Positions 20,967 through 31,736 of a stretch of DNA of 64,000 bases are shown here, one piece after another. The stretch lies in contig NC_089184.1 in the NCBI RefSeq assembly GCF_947507565.1, positions 3,156,066 to 3,220,065 of the forward strand, in the 5' to 3' direction. The stretch comes from Oscarella lobularis (taxonomy: Eukaryota > Porifera > Homoscleromorpha > Homosclerophorida > Oscarellidae). Position numbers and translations under genes: made by a program. Below the pieces are notes generated by a model that was given only the letters and a program-made list of their open reading frames with translations, made no database searches and was not told the DNA's origin. The stretch's first letter is position 1. Every line of letters starts with the position of its first letter.

Positions 20967-23900
20967 GTGACATTTTTCATATTTCTTTCTGTAGCCGCAA
21001 TTCTTGTCGAGTGGCTACTTCTATCGATATGTCAAGCCGCGGATCCTCCATCTGCCTCGACGACGGCTCCGAGACCGTTCAACATAAGTTTAGGTCACAT
21101 ACGACTGAAGTCTTCTGCACCTGTAACTGAAGCACCAAGGCCTAAAAGCGAAGAGGTCTCTGGCAGATGCGAGACTGTTAATGACACGGCTGCGAGTGTC
21201 TGTCAGCCTTTTCGTAGTCTTCAAACGATTTTCGCTGACTCAAGATACAGGCAACTTTATGTCAACCAGTTGATGAAATCTGCATTCGAGCAACGTCTTT
21301 TTGAAATTACAGAGGTACGTCAATGTGCTGTGTTACTAAAGAAATTCCTTTGCACTTACGTGATGCCCGATTGTGAGTCGGACGATTTGGGAAGAGCCAT
21401 CGTGCCTCGTCTTTGTCGCGAGAATTGCAAGGAAATCTTTTTTCCACCTCATTTATGCCACAAAACGTTTGTCGCTTTACGTAAATCTTCGTCACTTTCC
21501 GCCGTCTTCCGTGACTTTCACGCCGTTCATTTTAATTTTAGCGACTTTTCGTGTCCAGCTTCGTCTTTAGCGAGAACGCGGCAAAGCTGCTACAACGTAT
21601 TTTTAGGTAAGTGTTTTGATGAAAGTTGTGCATTTGTGCATTTTCTGCGTAGATTTTCCCACGCGGTCACCACCGCTTGCCACAGGAAGCAGCTCATCTG
21701 TCACACCGTCCACTAACAGCAGCACTGCTGTCACTTCGTCAACTGATAGCAACAGGGTCACAGTCACTTTGTCAACTAATAACAGCAGTCCCACTTTGAC
21801 TACCTCAAGTAAAGGTAGCAGCTTAACTACGACTTCTTGAACTATTAGCCGCTCCTCTGTTACTCCGTCCAAAGTAGGCAAGTGTGACAGCAACTGCGCT
21901 TTTCCCTTTACTTACCAGAGAATCAAGTACACTGATTGTACAAAAGTTTGATGGCAATATCGGAATTTCAGCCCTTGGTGCATGACAAACGGAAGTCAAG
22001 CAATGTAGACGTCTTGTAATTGCGATTTCGGTAAACACAAGTGTGTTTGAGCTATTAATAACTTACGTTTTCAATTTCAGCTATAGTTCAAGATCTTGGC
22101 ACATGTGAACTATACTCGAGTGCTGGCCTGTGTGGGGATCGGGCAAATTCTTTTGTCTTTGTGGATTCTCTATACAGTCAATCTCGCTTAGCCGTCGAAT
22201 CTCTGAGAATGCTTGAAGACATTAAGGAGGATTTACATCAAGCACTAAACGCCTCTTGCTACGACACCTTTCTAAATTTATTTTGTCACTTGCTCTTTCC
22301 TGATTGTTTGACCGTAACGATTGGGCCTTGCAACTATACCTATCCAGCTCCTTTGTGCTCAAGAGAATGCTCAATGCGATTTGGTCACAACAGAAGCTGC
22401 TCTTCGAATTACGAAGACGCTCTAGCCTTAGTTGAAGCATATTTTGCGCAGAATTCAATCAGCCCTGTTCAAATGATTTTTAAGGCGCCAAGCTGTAATG
22501 AAATTCCAAATAAAAGAGATTCTAGATGCATGATGATAAAAAATTTGCCCAACGCTTTAACAGAAGCGGAAACAAATACAGGCGATAAAAATTTCATCGT
22601 CACTGCTTTCGTTCCAGCAACTATCTCAGGATTACTGATTGTGGCTATTCTGGTTGCACTGTGGCGCAAGAAATACGTTGTTTGGAGACGTCGTGCGCCA
22701 AAGACGCATGAGCCTATTGAGCTCGAACTTCAGACATCAGCCAATAAGCTCTGGGATTCCGAAATGGTTACCAAGATAGGAAACTTCAGGGTTTGTCCTA
22801 GACGTCTTATAGTAGAGAACGATATAGGAGAAGGTACGTCTAAGAGTCGCGACAATCACACCATGCATCTGTAAGATCTCACGTATGCAGGTAACTTTGG
22901 GAGAGTCTATAAGTGTCAATTGGATGGGAATACGGTTGCTGCAAAATCAGCTAAAGCAGGTGCGTAGGTACATATAATAGGAATTTGCTGTTTTAATTAT
23001 AACTAATGTAGAAGTTAATGTGCGGGACTTCTTAATCGAAGCCTTTCGAATGAAAAACCTTCATCATCCCAACGTGATGAAGTTGATTGGCATCTGCTGG
23101 TCACCCAATCCTGAAGACGAGCAATACTACAGGCCTTTGGTATTGCTTCCTTATATGGTTCTACAAGATTTGAAGACATATTTAAGAAAGCAAAGAGTCC
23201 TTTATTCGCGCAGTTCTGCAGCTAATGATGAAGATCATAAAGATACGACTCGCAGTATAACAGGGGCTTTGGGGCTACAGCATCTTTGTGATAACAGAAT
23301 ATGTCTTTAGCTTTGCAAACTGCTGCAGTTTGGCTATCAAATTGCCAAAGGAATGGAATATTTGTCCGGGAAGATGATACGGCATCGAGATTTGGCTGCC
23401 CGCAATTGCATGTATGTACCATTCATTATAGCGCATTTAATGTTTACTTGAGCCACTCTAGGGTGGACTGGGATCTGACCATCAAAATATCCGATTTCGG
23501 ATTAGCTCGAGTATTGCAAGAGGACAAGGAATATTACCGGATTACACCTGGCAAAGGCAATCAACTTCCTATTCGCTGGGTAGCACTCGAAGGATTAACA
23601 GACGGAATATTTACATCAAAAAGCGACGTGGTGAGTCCCTATCATAGTGATGTGAAAGCGTCTACTGGTTCCTATCTACTTATTCAGTGGTCGTATGGGA
23701 TTACGTTGTGGGAGGTGATGGCGATAGGAAAGACTCCATGCATATCCCGGTGTACCTATTAGCGATCTCATCAAGCTCCTCGAAGAAGGAATGCGACTCA
23801 GTCAACCAAAGCACTGCCCTGATAGAATGTAATTGATGATGCTGCTACTGATGTATAATAATATTTGTACTCTATAATGTAAGGTTCAAAATCATGGGCG

Positions 23901-24006
23901 ATTGTTGGAGGAAGACCCAGAAGAGCGACCGTTATTTCCGCAGCTAGTCAATGATGTCAGTGAACTGATGTTGGCCAACAAAGAAGGGGGTTACGTAGCA
24001 GTTTAG
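20967..24006 (+). CDS. Receptor tyrosine kinase with two frizzled-like CRDs, TAM/MET-like kinase
   Basis: Type I membrane receptor, read across several exons. A hydrophobic leader ([14 protein letters not shown]) precedes FZ-like domain 1 (about 21165-21590; Cys-rich, with [10 protein letters not shown] and CRENC). A Ser/Thr-rich exon (21653-21814) forms a stalk. FZ-like domain 2 starts at 22081 ([28 protein letters not shown]). One TM segment ([20 protein letters not shown]) follows, then a kinase: [53 protein letters not shown], activation-loop [24 protein letters not shown], and stop at 24004-24006. Introns include 23412-23461 and 23631-23687. The kinase wording is closest to TAM/MET, not ROR/MuSK. 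Odd points: the start is uncertain (only GTG in frame at 20967), and there are one-base frame breaks near 23740 and 23908 and an unclear junction at 23300. The gene may be broken or the assembly imperfect. Confidence 0.83.
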
Positions 24007-24897
24007 TGACGTGTAAAAGTCGGCTTCATCGTACACCTATTTTGGCCGGTTGGGAGATAGAGCAGACTGCATTAGCCTCACTTTTATTCACAATTTTATA
24101 TACGGTTTTTAATTACTGTGTGCTACTGTAGCGTCCGCCAATACGTAATTAATTACATGTCAAACACATGTCAACTAAGTTTCTTGATTACACTGTCAGT
24201 TGGTAGCAATTCGCATTAGAGCAGAAAAGTATGATGCTGATGCTGCACTTTTCCTCATCCTTCAAGTCTCAAAACTTGATATTTAAAAAAATGGTAGCGT
24301 GCGTTAGGTCTTCTCGTCCCGTTTTCTTTTCCCGTTTTCTCGTTCTTCTCGACCAACGGCGGTATGTTTTTCGTTCGTAATGGTTCTCAGCTAGACTGGA
24401 GGGGTGTTGTAGCTCTTCGTCTTGCTTTCCAAGTCTCGCTTGGCCTTGTAGCAAAAGAGCTCTTCTCCTAGGCTTGCTCTTACACTCTGCGTAGTAGTCG
24501 ACTGTGCCGTTGCAGAGTGTCTACGTACCACGACTTTACTAGATAGCTATGAAAGTCGACAGTGGCAGGCCTGAGGAGAAATCTCTGCGTCCTGACATTT
24601 TCACGCTTTCAACTCGTACTAGACAGAGAGAAATGATGCATTTTTCTTTCTATTTTAAAACAATTGTTTTAAGATTACCAGGGTGAGTTCTTTATTATCG
24701 TGGCGACTTCCACAGGCAAAGTCGTCAACACATTCCATCCTCACCATATTTTTAATGTGTTAGTAGATTAACTTTCGTTAGCAATTCCAAAATGATTAGT
24801 TTAATTCTATTCAAAGCATAAATATTGGTACAATTGTACTACTATATATAGGTAATGTTTCGTTCCTAAACTGAGAATATATTGATCTTTCTTTAGG
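24007..24897. other. Intergenic between RTK and sialyltransferase
   Basis: AT-rich. A pyrimidine-rich patch lies at 24300-24360. Just before the downstream start, TTTCTTTAG followed by G and the ATG looks like a splice acceptor, so a non-coding first exon may lie in this interval. No other feature is supported. Confidence 0.45.
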
Positions 24898-25827
24898 ATG
24901 GAGCCATCTGTCATCCAGTTTTTTGTAGTTCTAATTCTCTCGCTCTTCGTCACTCTATTGATGCTCTTCGCCACGATCCATCTTCCCAACGTCTCACACT
25001 ACCGCCGCACTGCCGACATCTCCAAATCAAACACCTTCGAACTGAGTTGCTACGGACCGCACTCGCTCCTCGTCTGCTCAAACAACGCACGCAACTACGA
25101 CGAACTCTACTTCAAAGCAGCCCAATTCGCCACAGACGACGATTTCTTCACGGAACCACTCCTCCGTCGCGTCCACGACACTTGCGCCGTTGTTGGCTCC
25201 TCAGGCAATCTTCTCAACTACGAATTTGGTGCTGAAATCGACTCACGCGACGTCGTGTTCCGTATCAATCTGCCACCTATAAAGGGATACGAAAAATACG
25301 TTGGAAGTCGCGAAGGCGACGTTCTCGTTCTTAATTCTTTCTTGTCGCATTGGCCTTGCCATGACGTGAAGCGTTTTTTTGTGACGAGTCATCGGAATCC
25401 GACTGCCTATGCCGAGTTCGTGAGGAACTGTTGGACGCGGTACCGACGTAAGACCTACGGTATGGCACCTCGCGTTTTTGAATTGAGTAATCGCCTGTTT
25501 TACGCTTATGGGCGGAAGTATGGGACTGCTCGGTCGCGGTTTTGGGTTGAATTTAAGTGGATGTTTCCAACGTCTGGTTTCGATACTGTTGTGTTTGCTT
25601 TGCACTTGTGTCGTGAAGTGCACATGTATGGTTTTGGGTTGCGAGAGGCGAAGCGATTTGAGTATTTTAATAATGCGACTGTGAAAGAGGTTCGGGTTTC
25701 GCACGATTTTTCTGCTGAAGCGTTGTTTTTTACCGACTATGCTGATGGTAGGCATGATGATTCTCTCGTCGATTTGTCGTGGGAAGGATACGGCAAATTG
25801 ATTATTCACGGACCGTCTCTTCTATAG
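24898..25827 (+). CDS. GT29 sialyltransferase, Golgi type II, single coding exon
   Basis: A 309-residue enzyme expected to transfer sialic acid from CMP-sialic acid to glycans in the Golgi. A short tail is followed by a signal anchor at about residues 8-29 (FFVVLILSLFVTLLMLFATI) and a stem. Sialylmotif L spans about 95-140: CAVVGSSGNLL, EIDSRDVVFRIN, GYEKYVGSR. Sialylmotif S is at about 223-247: PTSGFDTVVFALHLC, then EVHMYGFG. Cys96 and Cys238 are placed for the conserved L-S disulphide. Motif III is near FEYFNN, and the VS motif H...E is HDFSAE (His269, Glu274). All four family motifs are present. Subfamily (ST3, ST6 or ST8) is not clear from the motifs. Sialyltransferases are patchy outside deuterostomes, so the gene is informative about the host. 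Confidence 0.92.
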   Translation: MEPSVIQFFVVLILSLFVTLLMLFATIHLPNVSHYRRTADISKSNTFELSCYGPHSLLVCSNNARNYDELYFKAAQFATDDDFFTEPLLRRVHDTCAVVGSSGNLLNYEFGAEIDSRDVVFRINLPPIKGYEKYVGSREGDVLVLNSFLSHWPCHDVKRFFVTSHRNPTAYAEFVRNCWTRYRRKTYGMAPRVFELSNRLFYAYGRKYGTARSRFWVEFKWMFPTSGFDTVVFALHLCREVHMYGFGLREAKRFEYFNNATVKEVRVSHDFSAEALFFTDYADGRHDDSLVDLSWEGYGKLIIHGPSLL

Positions 25828-26989
25828 AAATTACCATTAGCCCTTTGGATTTTCTTGGAAATATTCAATTTACCTAATCGTAATCTAATTGGCAAGGCTT
25901 TTGCTGTGAGCAATGCTATATGCTGCAATGGGCATCTTTGCTTTGAGTGATGTAGACTGTTGTCTAAGTGTGAATGAAACAGATACATTGGTTGATTGCA
26001 TTCCAAGCGCTCACACACAAGAATAGAGTGATACTGAAGTAGCTAGTAGGAACAACACCGTAAAAATCGTCTGGTATAATACTCATTTGCATTCCCTTTT
26101 ACAATGACGCTTTGCCAAAGAATGAGCCGTGCGTCTTTTCCTTTCAAGCGCTGAAACGCCTACCTCACGTGCAGCACGTGATTGTCCGGAACTTTTCGTG
26201 ACATCAATGACACGTGTCAAACTCCCGTAAAGATAGTTCGGAGCAGCACGACGACGAAACGGCTCTAGGGAGACCCACTCTAGCTAAATTTATCGCTGCT
26301 GGCCGTAGTTTAACCTCTCATTTCAGTCTTTACCCGATCGCGAAGGGGGAACTCGCTTCTACGTCGTACGAGTCTTCTACGAGGCTCAATCGTTCTGCTT
26401 TCCTTCGTCAATGATAAGCCGATGGATTGTTTTCCCCAGATAGTCGCTCCCGTTCGTCTATTTTTCTCCAGTTCGCCGAACGAAGACTCGACATGACACG
26501 CGAAAATGGCGGTGTTTGCGGGGGCGTGACGCGGTATGCTTTCGCGTTTCGCTATAGTGTCTTTTCATAGGCTTCGGGGACTTTCTTTGGCCGATCGAGG
26601 CTGTTCGGATCTGTTTCGCTTGCAAAAACGACTTCGCGTACGTGAGTGGGGCCCCCTTTTTTCGACGAGGCACTTTGAAAAATCGAAGCGAATTCTCACG
26701 TTTGTCTCCTTAGGAAAATGTTTCTCGCTTGCGCTTTCTGCGTCCGCATTTGAAGCTAGAAGCCGTAGCACGTTTTCGCTCATTCGTTTTGTTTTTAGCA
26801 CTTTAGAAGGCGCCCTTTCAAAAGTAAACAACTCTTTGAAGCACTAGGGGTCGGTTGCTCTTACGTCGCAAAGGAATCGTGATGCTTTAGTGAGTGGGGC
26901 CCTTTTCAAGGAACATTCAGAAGATGAGGTGAAGTTAATTTTTCTCGATCCTAACGTTTGTTTGCTTAGGTAAATCGTGAAGGGTCCAA
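25828..26989. other. Intergenic; GC-richer, no supported gene
   Basis: The first half is AT-rich 3' flank of the sialyltransferase. The part from 26140 to 26900 is richer in CG dinucleotides (ACGTG, CGCG) and could be a promoter for the repetitive transcription unit downstream. Open frames at 26214-26414 and 26536-26847 occur on both strands without motifs. Confidence 0.35.
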
Positions 26990-27330
26990 TTTTTCAATGC
27001 TGGGCGTTGTCGAACGCTGGTGGTATGACTCTTTTTATTTATTTATTGCCATTTTTCTTAAAAGATTCGTTTTATTTAGGTGTACTGTACTTACGTAGCT
27101 GTTTTTCTTTAATCAATCTTTTATTTCAGCATAGGTTCTTCACGTAATTAATTAATTAATGGGGCGAATTTCTTCAATGCTGGGCGTGCCGGTGGTATGA
27201 CTCCTTTATGTTTATTTGTTGACATTTTCTTATAGACGATTTAGGTGTACTTACGTACTTGTCCTTCTATAATTAATTGGTTATTAATCTTTTATTTCAA
27301 TTTAGGTTCTTCGTGTATTTTCACTTCATT
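26990..27330. repeat. Tandem duplication of about 170 bp
   Basis: Two copies, about 26990-27165 and 27166-27330. They share TTCAATGCTGGGCGT, GGTGGTATGACTC, TTAGGTGTACT...TTACGTA, ATCTTTTATTTCA and TAGGTTCTTC. Each copy contains candidate splice-acceptor-like TTTAG and TTTCAG sequences, so these could be duplicated exon-intron pieces like those just downstream. Confidence 0.6.
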
Positions 27331-27424
27331 TTTCTTCATCATTTACACGTCATCTTCTTACACTTCAACTTCACCTAATCTTCACCTCGTCAATCATCTT
27401 ACTTTAGGCATCTATAGAGGCAGT

Positions 27425-27515
27425 TAGGGTAGAGGATTATTAATTAGGGTAATTAATTAGGTAATTAATTAATTAATTAATTAGGTAATTAACTAATTAA
27501 TTAATTAGATAGATA
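27425..27515. repeat. (TAAT)n / TTAATTAA-rich simple repeat
   Basis: The stretch consists almost only of TAATTAATTAGG-type tetranucleotide repeats, nearly palindromic throughout. Confidence 0.8.
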
Positions 27516-27589
27516 AATAGAATTTTTTATTCATTTTGACTAATTTTATTTTTCTTGCAGGCGTCCTGATGAAGATCGTCGCCTCAACG

Positions 27590-28925
27590 GAAGACGACAT
27601 TCAAATAAAGGTTTCTGTATTAATTGATGTCTTTTTTCCGTACTTCTTCTTTCTTTAGGGGGCCTAGGTGCGGACGGGATAGTGCTACGCCTATGGAAGA
27701 CGTCTTATGCGGTACCTGTATATTGTCCTTGCGTTTTCTTTTGCTTTCTTTTTTTTAGATTTAGGGCGGATGCAAGACGGGAAGGCAAGAGGACGACGTT
27801 GACGTAAGTGAGGGACGAAGATTGAGGTATCTGTATGTAGTGCTTCCATTTTCACTTGCTGGCTTTTTTCAATAGATGATGCTGACTTGAAGGGGACGAA
27901 GACGAAGAAGAAGCAGACGAAGAGGAAGTGGACGAAAAAATGCAAGAGGTATCTGTATGGAGTACTCATTTTTTCTTTTGCTTTCTTTTCTTTGAGATTT
28001 AGGTTTTCAAGGACGCAGGGACGAAGAAGAGGGACGAAGACGATGAAGACGAATGATGGAGACGAAGATGACGTGGACGAAGAAATGGCACAGGTTTCTG
28101 CATGGGTTGATTATTTTTTCCCTTGCTTGCTTTCTTTTGAGTTTTAGGTGCGCCGGAATGTTGAAGATGATGTAGACGAAAACGAAGTCGACGAAGATGA
28201 TGTAGACGAAGAAAGTCCTGAGGTATCTGTATGGAATGCTTAGTTTTTCTTTTGCTTTCTTTTGTTTGAGATTTAGGTTCTCAAGGACGAAGGGATGAAG
28301 TAGAAGTAGACGAAGGCGATGTAGACGAAGTAGAGGCGACGAAGAGGACGAAGACGAAGAATTTACAGAGGTATCTGTATGGATTGCCTATTTTTTCTTT
28401 TGCTTTCTTTTTCTTGAGATTTAGGTTCTCGATGACGAAGGGACGAAGTAGATGTAGACGAAAGAGATGTTGACGAAGATATTGCTGAGGTATCTGTATG
28501 GATTGTTTATTGTTTCTCTTGCTGTTTTTCTTTGAGTTTTAGGACGACGATGGGATGAAGAAGAAGGGACGAAGATGACGGAGACGAAGATGAAGTCGAC
28601 GAAGAATTGACAGAGGTATCTGTATGGGTAGCTTAGATTTTCTCCTGCTTGCTTCTGTTTGAGTTTTAGGTGCTCAAGGAAGATGAAGTAGAAGGGACGA
28701 AAAAGACGTGGACGAAGATGATGCAGACGAAGAAATAGCACAGGTATCTGTATGGATTGTTTACAGTTTCCCTTGCTTGCTTTTCTTTGAGCATTAGGTC
28801 TCAAGCAGGATGAAGAAGAGGGGACGAAACCAGCATTCGCAAAGGTATCTGTATGTAGCGCTCATGATATTTCTTTTGCTCGTTCTTTTTTGAGTTTATA
28901 GGTACTCTATGCAGGGACGACGAGA
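27590..28925 (+). repeat. Array of about 11 repeated micro-exon/intron units
   Basis: A motif GAGGTATCTGTATGGATTGC (variants) recurs near 27608, 27712, 27822, 27949, 28092, 28222, 28370, 28489, 28616, 28742 and 28842, spaced 100-148 bp. Each begins like a donor (AG|GTATCTGTATGG), runs through a pyrimidine tract (TTTTCTTTTGCTTTCTTTT) and ends TTTGAGATTTAG or TTTGAGTTTTAG, a good acceptor. The segments between, about 45-95 nt, are built from GACGAAG/GATGTAGACGAAG and can encode acidic DEVDVDE-type peptides. Some exons are open in one frame but others (for example 28424-28486) have stops in all three, so the array is decayed, non-coding or affected by indels. I call it a repeated exon-intron unit, without claiming a functional protein. 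Confidence 0.7.
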
Positions 28926-29084
28926 CGACGGGACGACGGGACGACGGAGGACAGCGCCGAGGACAACGACGCAGTGACGGTTTTTCAAGGATCACCTTTT
29001 TAAGGTATAGATCAGTAGATTAATAAGAATTAAGTAATTAAATTAAGTAATTAAATTAAGTAGCTCTAATTAGTCTCGTAGCTA

Positions 29085-29120
29085 GGTAGCTAGGTAGCTA
29101 GGTAGCTAGGTAGCTAGGTA
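29085..29120. repeat. 8-bp tandem repeat (TAGCTAGG)n
   Basis: Four to five copies of GTAGCTAG immediately before the Ala/Pro-coding low-complexity stretch. Each copy ends in AG and could act as an acceptor for the following open segment. Confidence 0.7.
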
Positions 29121-29328
29121 GTAGAATCATCACCAGCAGCACCAGCAGCACCGGAAGCAGCAGCAGCAGCAGCTGCTGCACCAGCACCAGCACCAGCACC
29201 AGCACCAGCACCAGTACCAGAACCAGCACCAGCACCAGCACCAGCAGCACCAGCAGCACCAGCACCAGCAGCACCAGCAGCACCAGCAGCACCGGCACCA
29301 GCACCAGCAGCACCACCAGCACCACCAG

Positions 29329-29360
<32 letters not shown>

Positions 29361-29375
29361 CCAGCACCGGCACTG

Positions 29376-29414
<39 letters not shown>

Positions 29415-29875
29415 CCGGCACCGGCAGCAGCAGCAACAGCACAAGCCGCACCAGCAGCACCAGCACTAGCAGCAAAAGCTGCAGCAACTGCAGCAGAAGC
29501 AGCAGCAGCAGCGGCAGCTGCTAGCAGCACCGCAAGCAGCAGCAGGACCGGAAGCAGCAGCAGCAGCATCGGTATCAGCACCAGTACCAAATTCTTCACC
29601 TGTACCAGCACGAGAAGAAGCTCCTTCACAGGAACCAGCACCGGAAGCAGCAGCAGCAGCAGCAGCAGCAACGGAAGCAGCATTAAAACCAGCTTCTGCG
29701 CCGGCACCAGTACCGAAAGCAGCTCCTGTACTGGCTCCAGCACCGGAGGAATCAACTGCGCCAGGACCCCAGTACCTGCTGCCCTCGCATCTGCAGTATC
29801 TATGGCAACCAGTACGCCGGAGTGTGGATCACTTCAAACAGCAATCCAACCTTGAAAGGAAAGCAAGGAGGTAAT
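29118..29875 (+). other. GCA/CCA low-complexity stretch, possible Ala/Pro-rich coding exon
   Basis: The plus strand reads as (GCA/CCA)n: long Ala-Pro and poly-Ala runs without a stop from 29118 to about 29522 in one frame. After 29522 the Ala/Pro/Glu character moves to another frame (REEAPSQEPAPEAAAA, then PAPVPKAAPVLAPAPEE), which remains open to a stop near 29873. The original frame becomes Ser/Thr-rich and also stays open to about 29850. A CTAG acceptor-like site lies at the switch. There is no ATG, so it would need to be an internal exon, perhaps of the upstream micro-exon unit. Minus-strand frames here (Leu/Val- or Cys-rich) are shadows of the triplet repeat. Confidence 0.4.
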
Positions 29876-30385
29876 AATGGACGTGATGAAATCAATCTAT
29901 TTGCCTAAACGCACCTGTTTTACTACTACATTTTCTCAAATGGACGTGGTCTGCTGGAGAGCAATGATATATACGGTAAGTTGAATCAAAACGCGTGCAG
30001 ATAAATACTACATCGTCTTTTTAAGAAATTCTCTGCTTTGGTGAGATATTCTATTCATTGTGACGTCAGAGCGCGCTTATTTTTTGTTGCGCGCGCATTG
30101 CAGCAATGCTTCGGCAATGGATCAACGTTGCTCCGTACTTCGGATGCTCAGCGCGATGACGGATCGGCGACGAAGGGCATCCGTGTTATTAAATATATTA
30201 TTATTTTTGATTCGAAGGATTGGAGGCGACTCAAGTTGTCAAGATCAATTCGACGGCTCTTTTCATTCACTGGCAAAACATTTCGACGAATAACGTCACC
30301 ACCCCGCCCGAATTCTATACAAAATGGAATTCGAGTATAAGGAAGGTTGTACTTGTCTATTGGGGCTAAATGTTCTTTTTTAGGT

Positions 30386-30466
30386 CTGGGGTCCTGAGCA
30401 TGACCCCTTGATGAAAAACTGCTCCTAAGCCGGGGTCCTGGGCAAGACCCCGTCATCAAAAACTGC
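30386..30466. repeat. Two-copy 44-bp repeat, each with a GGGGTC...GACCCC hairpin
   Basis: Copies start at 30386 and 30430. Both read GGGGTCCTG.GCA.GACCCC followed by ATCAAAAACTGC or ATGAAAAACTGC. The GGGGTC and GACCCC blocks in each copy can pair. Confidence 0.7.
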
Positions 30467-30989
30467 CTTTGCATGAGGTGAGAGTATGTGCAATTTTTAC
30501 AAATTTAATTAATAAATTATCTGTCCCTTGCCTTTTGTTTACGAGCAGTTAAGGCAGTAGTGTAAATCATCAAACTCTCTCTGATATAATGCTGACCACG
30601 CCCATCCAATAAAAACCAATATAATTAATAACCGTTGTGATACAAAGCTTTTCGTCGGCCATGTATTTGCTCAAAATATTCCCGCCTTCTTTGCCGCTCA
30701 CGGTCATCCAATCCGCCGCCACGCCCACCTGCCATGCCGAAAGGGGAAAAAGCGGTTTTTTTGAGGAAAATGAAATGCTCTCGTCGTCGCACCGGAATAT
30801 CGTATCCGCCTGCACTTTCAACAGCTGTCTGTACGTGTGATGACGATTTTCAGCGCATTTCCTTGCCTGAACGACTTGAGTGGATGATCGGTGCACGCTT
30901 CTGCTGCCATTGCGTACGTCTTTCGTTCGCGATCGTAGTCGCGACGAATCGGCGCCCTACAAAAGAGGACTGCATTTTACTCAATGAAT

Positions 30990-31055
30990 CTTCCCGTCCC
31001 GGATCTTCCCGACGTTCCCGTCCCGGATCTTCCCGACGTTCCCGTCCCGGATAAT
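30990..31055. repeat. 24-bp tandem repeat
   Basis: About 2.7 copies of CCCGTCCCGGATCTTCCCGA plus CGTT. Confidence 0.8.
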
Positions 31056-31473
31056 CCCCACACCTGCCCTACTCGACTCCCTCCCTGCTCGCCTCTACAC
31101 TCGTCCCTGCTCGTCGCTTTCAAAACGAAAGTAAGAGTGTCATTTGACCGTCGCTATTTTTTGCCGTGCGTTCGACTTTGACAAATTCGTCCCAAGCGAT
31201 GACTAGTTTCTCGCGAACACGCAACGAACGTCGCTACACTGTTTTATCCTCCGGAAAGGGCGAGTAGACTAGTCGACGGCGGCGCTTCGGCAACTAGCGA
31301 ATTGCGCTTATGCGCTAAAAGCGTTTGTCGTTTCGCGAAAGGGGTCCCTTAATTAAATCACGTGACTCGCGAAACTCAACGACTACTCTACTCCAAGTAA
31401 CTTGGAGTAGAATAGCTCTTTGTTCTGGTGCTGCGGGCGTATACGTAGTCGGTATATTGACAAAAACGTTCCT

Positions 31474-31540
31474 AGCCTCGATTTCCAGACCCCACTAGCG
31501 CGCTTGGGGGGTGTGGTGCGCGCTGGAAAGTTTATATGTA
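31474..31540. mobile_element. Diverged copy of a short foldback family
   Basis: It shares with the element at 33321-33391 the start AGCCTCGAT..., CCAGACCC, a GCGCG block and the core GGGGGGTGTGGT. The right arm is short (GCGCGCTGGAAAG) and pairs only partly with TTTCCAG...GCGCGC on the left. Probably a decayed relative. Confidence 0.5.
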
Positions 31541-31736
31541 ACCTATTTAATCCCTGATGTAACGAAATGCGCGTATCGCGAGCGCATGCGCGTAGATTCT
31601 AGCCTATACATGAAATGAGTACTCTCAATCCCTAGGAAAGAACAGGAGGGCATGACTCTTTATTAATTAAAAAATATCTTTCCCAAAAATGTGCTTATAA
31701 ACTGTGGCTGATTTTTTTCTTCTTACGGTACTTAGT

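Larger units (their letters stand above)
29880..31736. other. Gene-poor interval with small repeats
   Basis: No supported gene. It holds a two-copy hairpin repeat at 30386-30466, a 24-bp repeat at 30990-31055, a CG-rich patch at 30060-30170 and a foldback-family copy at 31474-31540. A 108-codon minus-strand frame (30570-30896) has no motif. Confidence 0.45.

Noticed and set aside
25243-25809. 188-codon minus-strand frame
   Set aside because: Antisense of the sialyltransferase, whose motifs are on the plus strand.
29098-29755. Leu/Val-rich and Cys-rich minus-strand frames
   Set aside because: Antisense shadows of the GCA/CCA triplet tract.
30570-30896. 108-codon minus-strand frame
   Set aside because: No motif, no splice partners, lies in a gene-poor repeat-bearing region. 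Could be real but unsupported.
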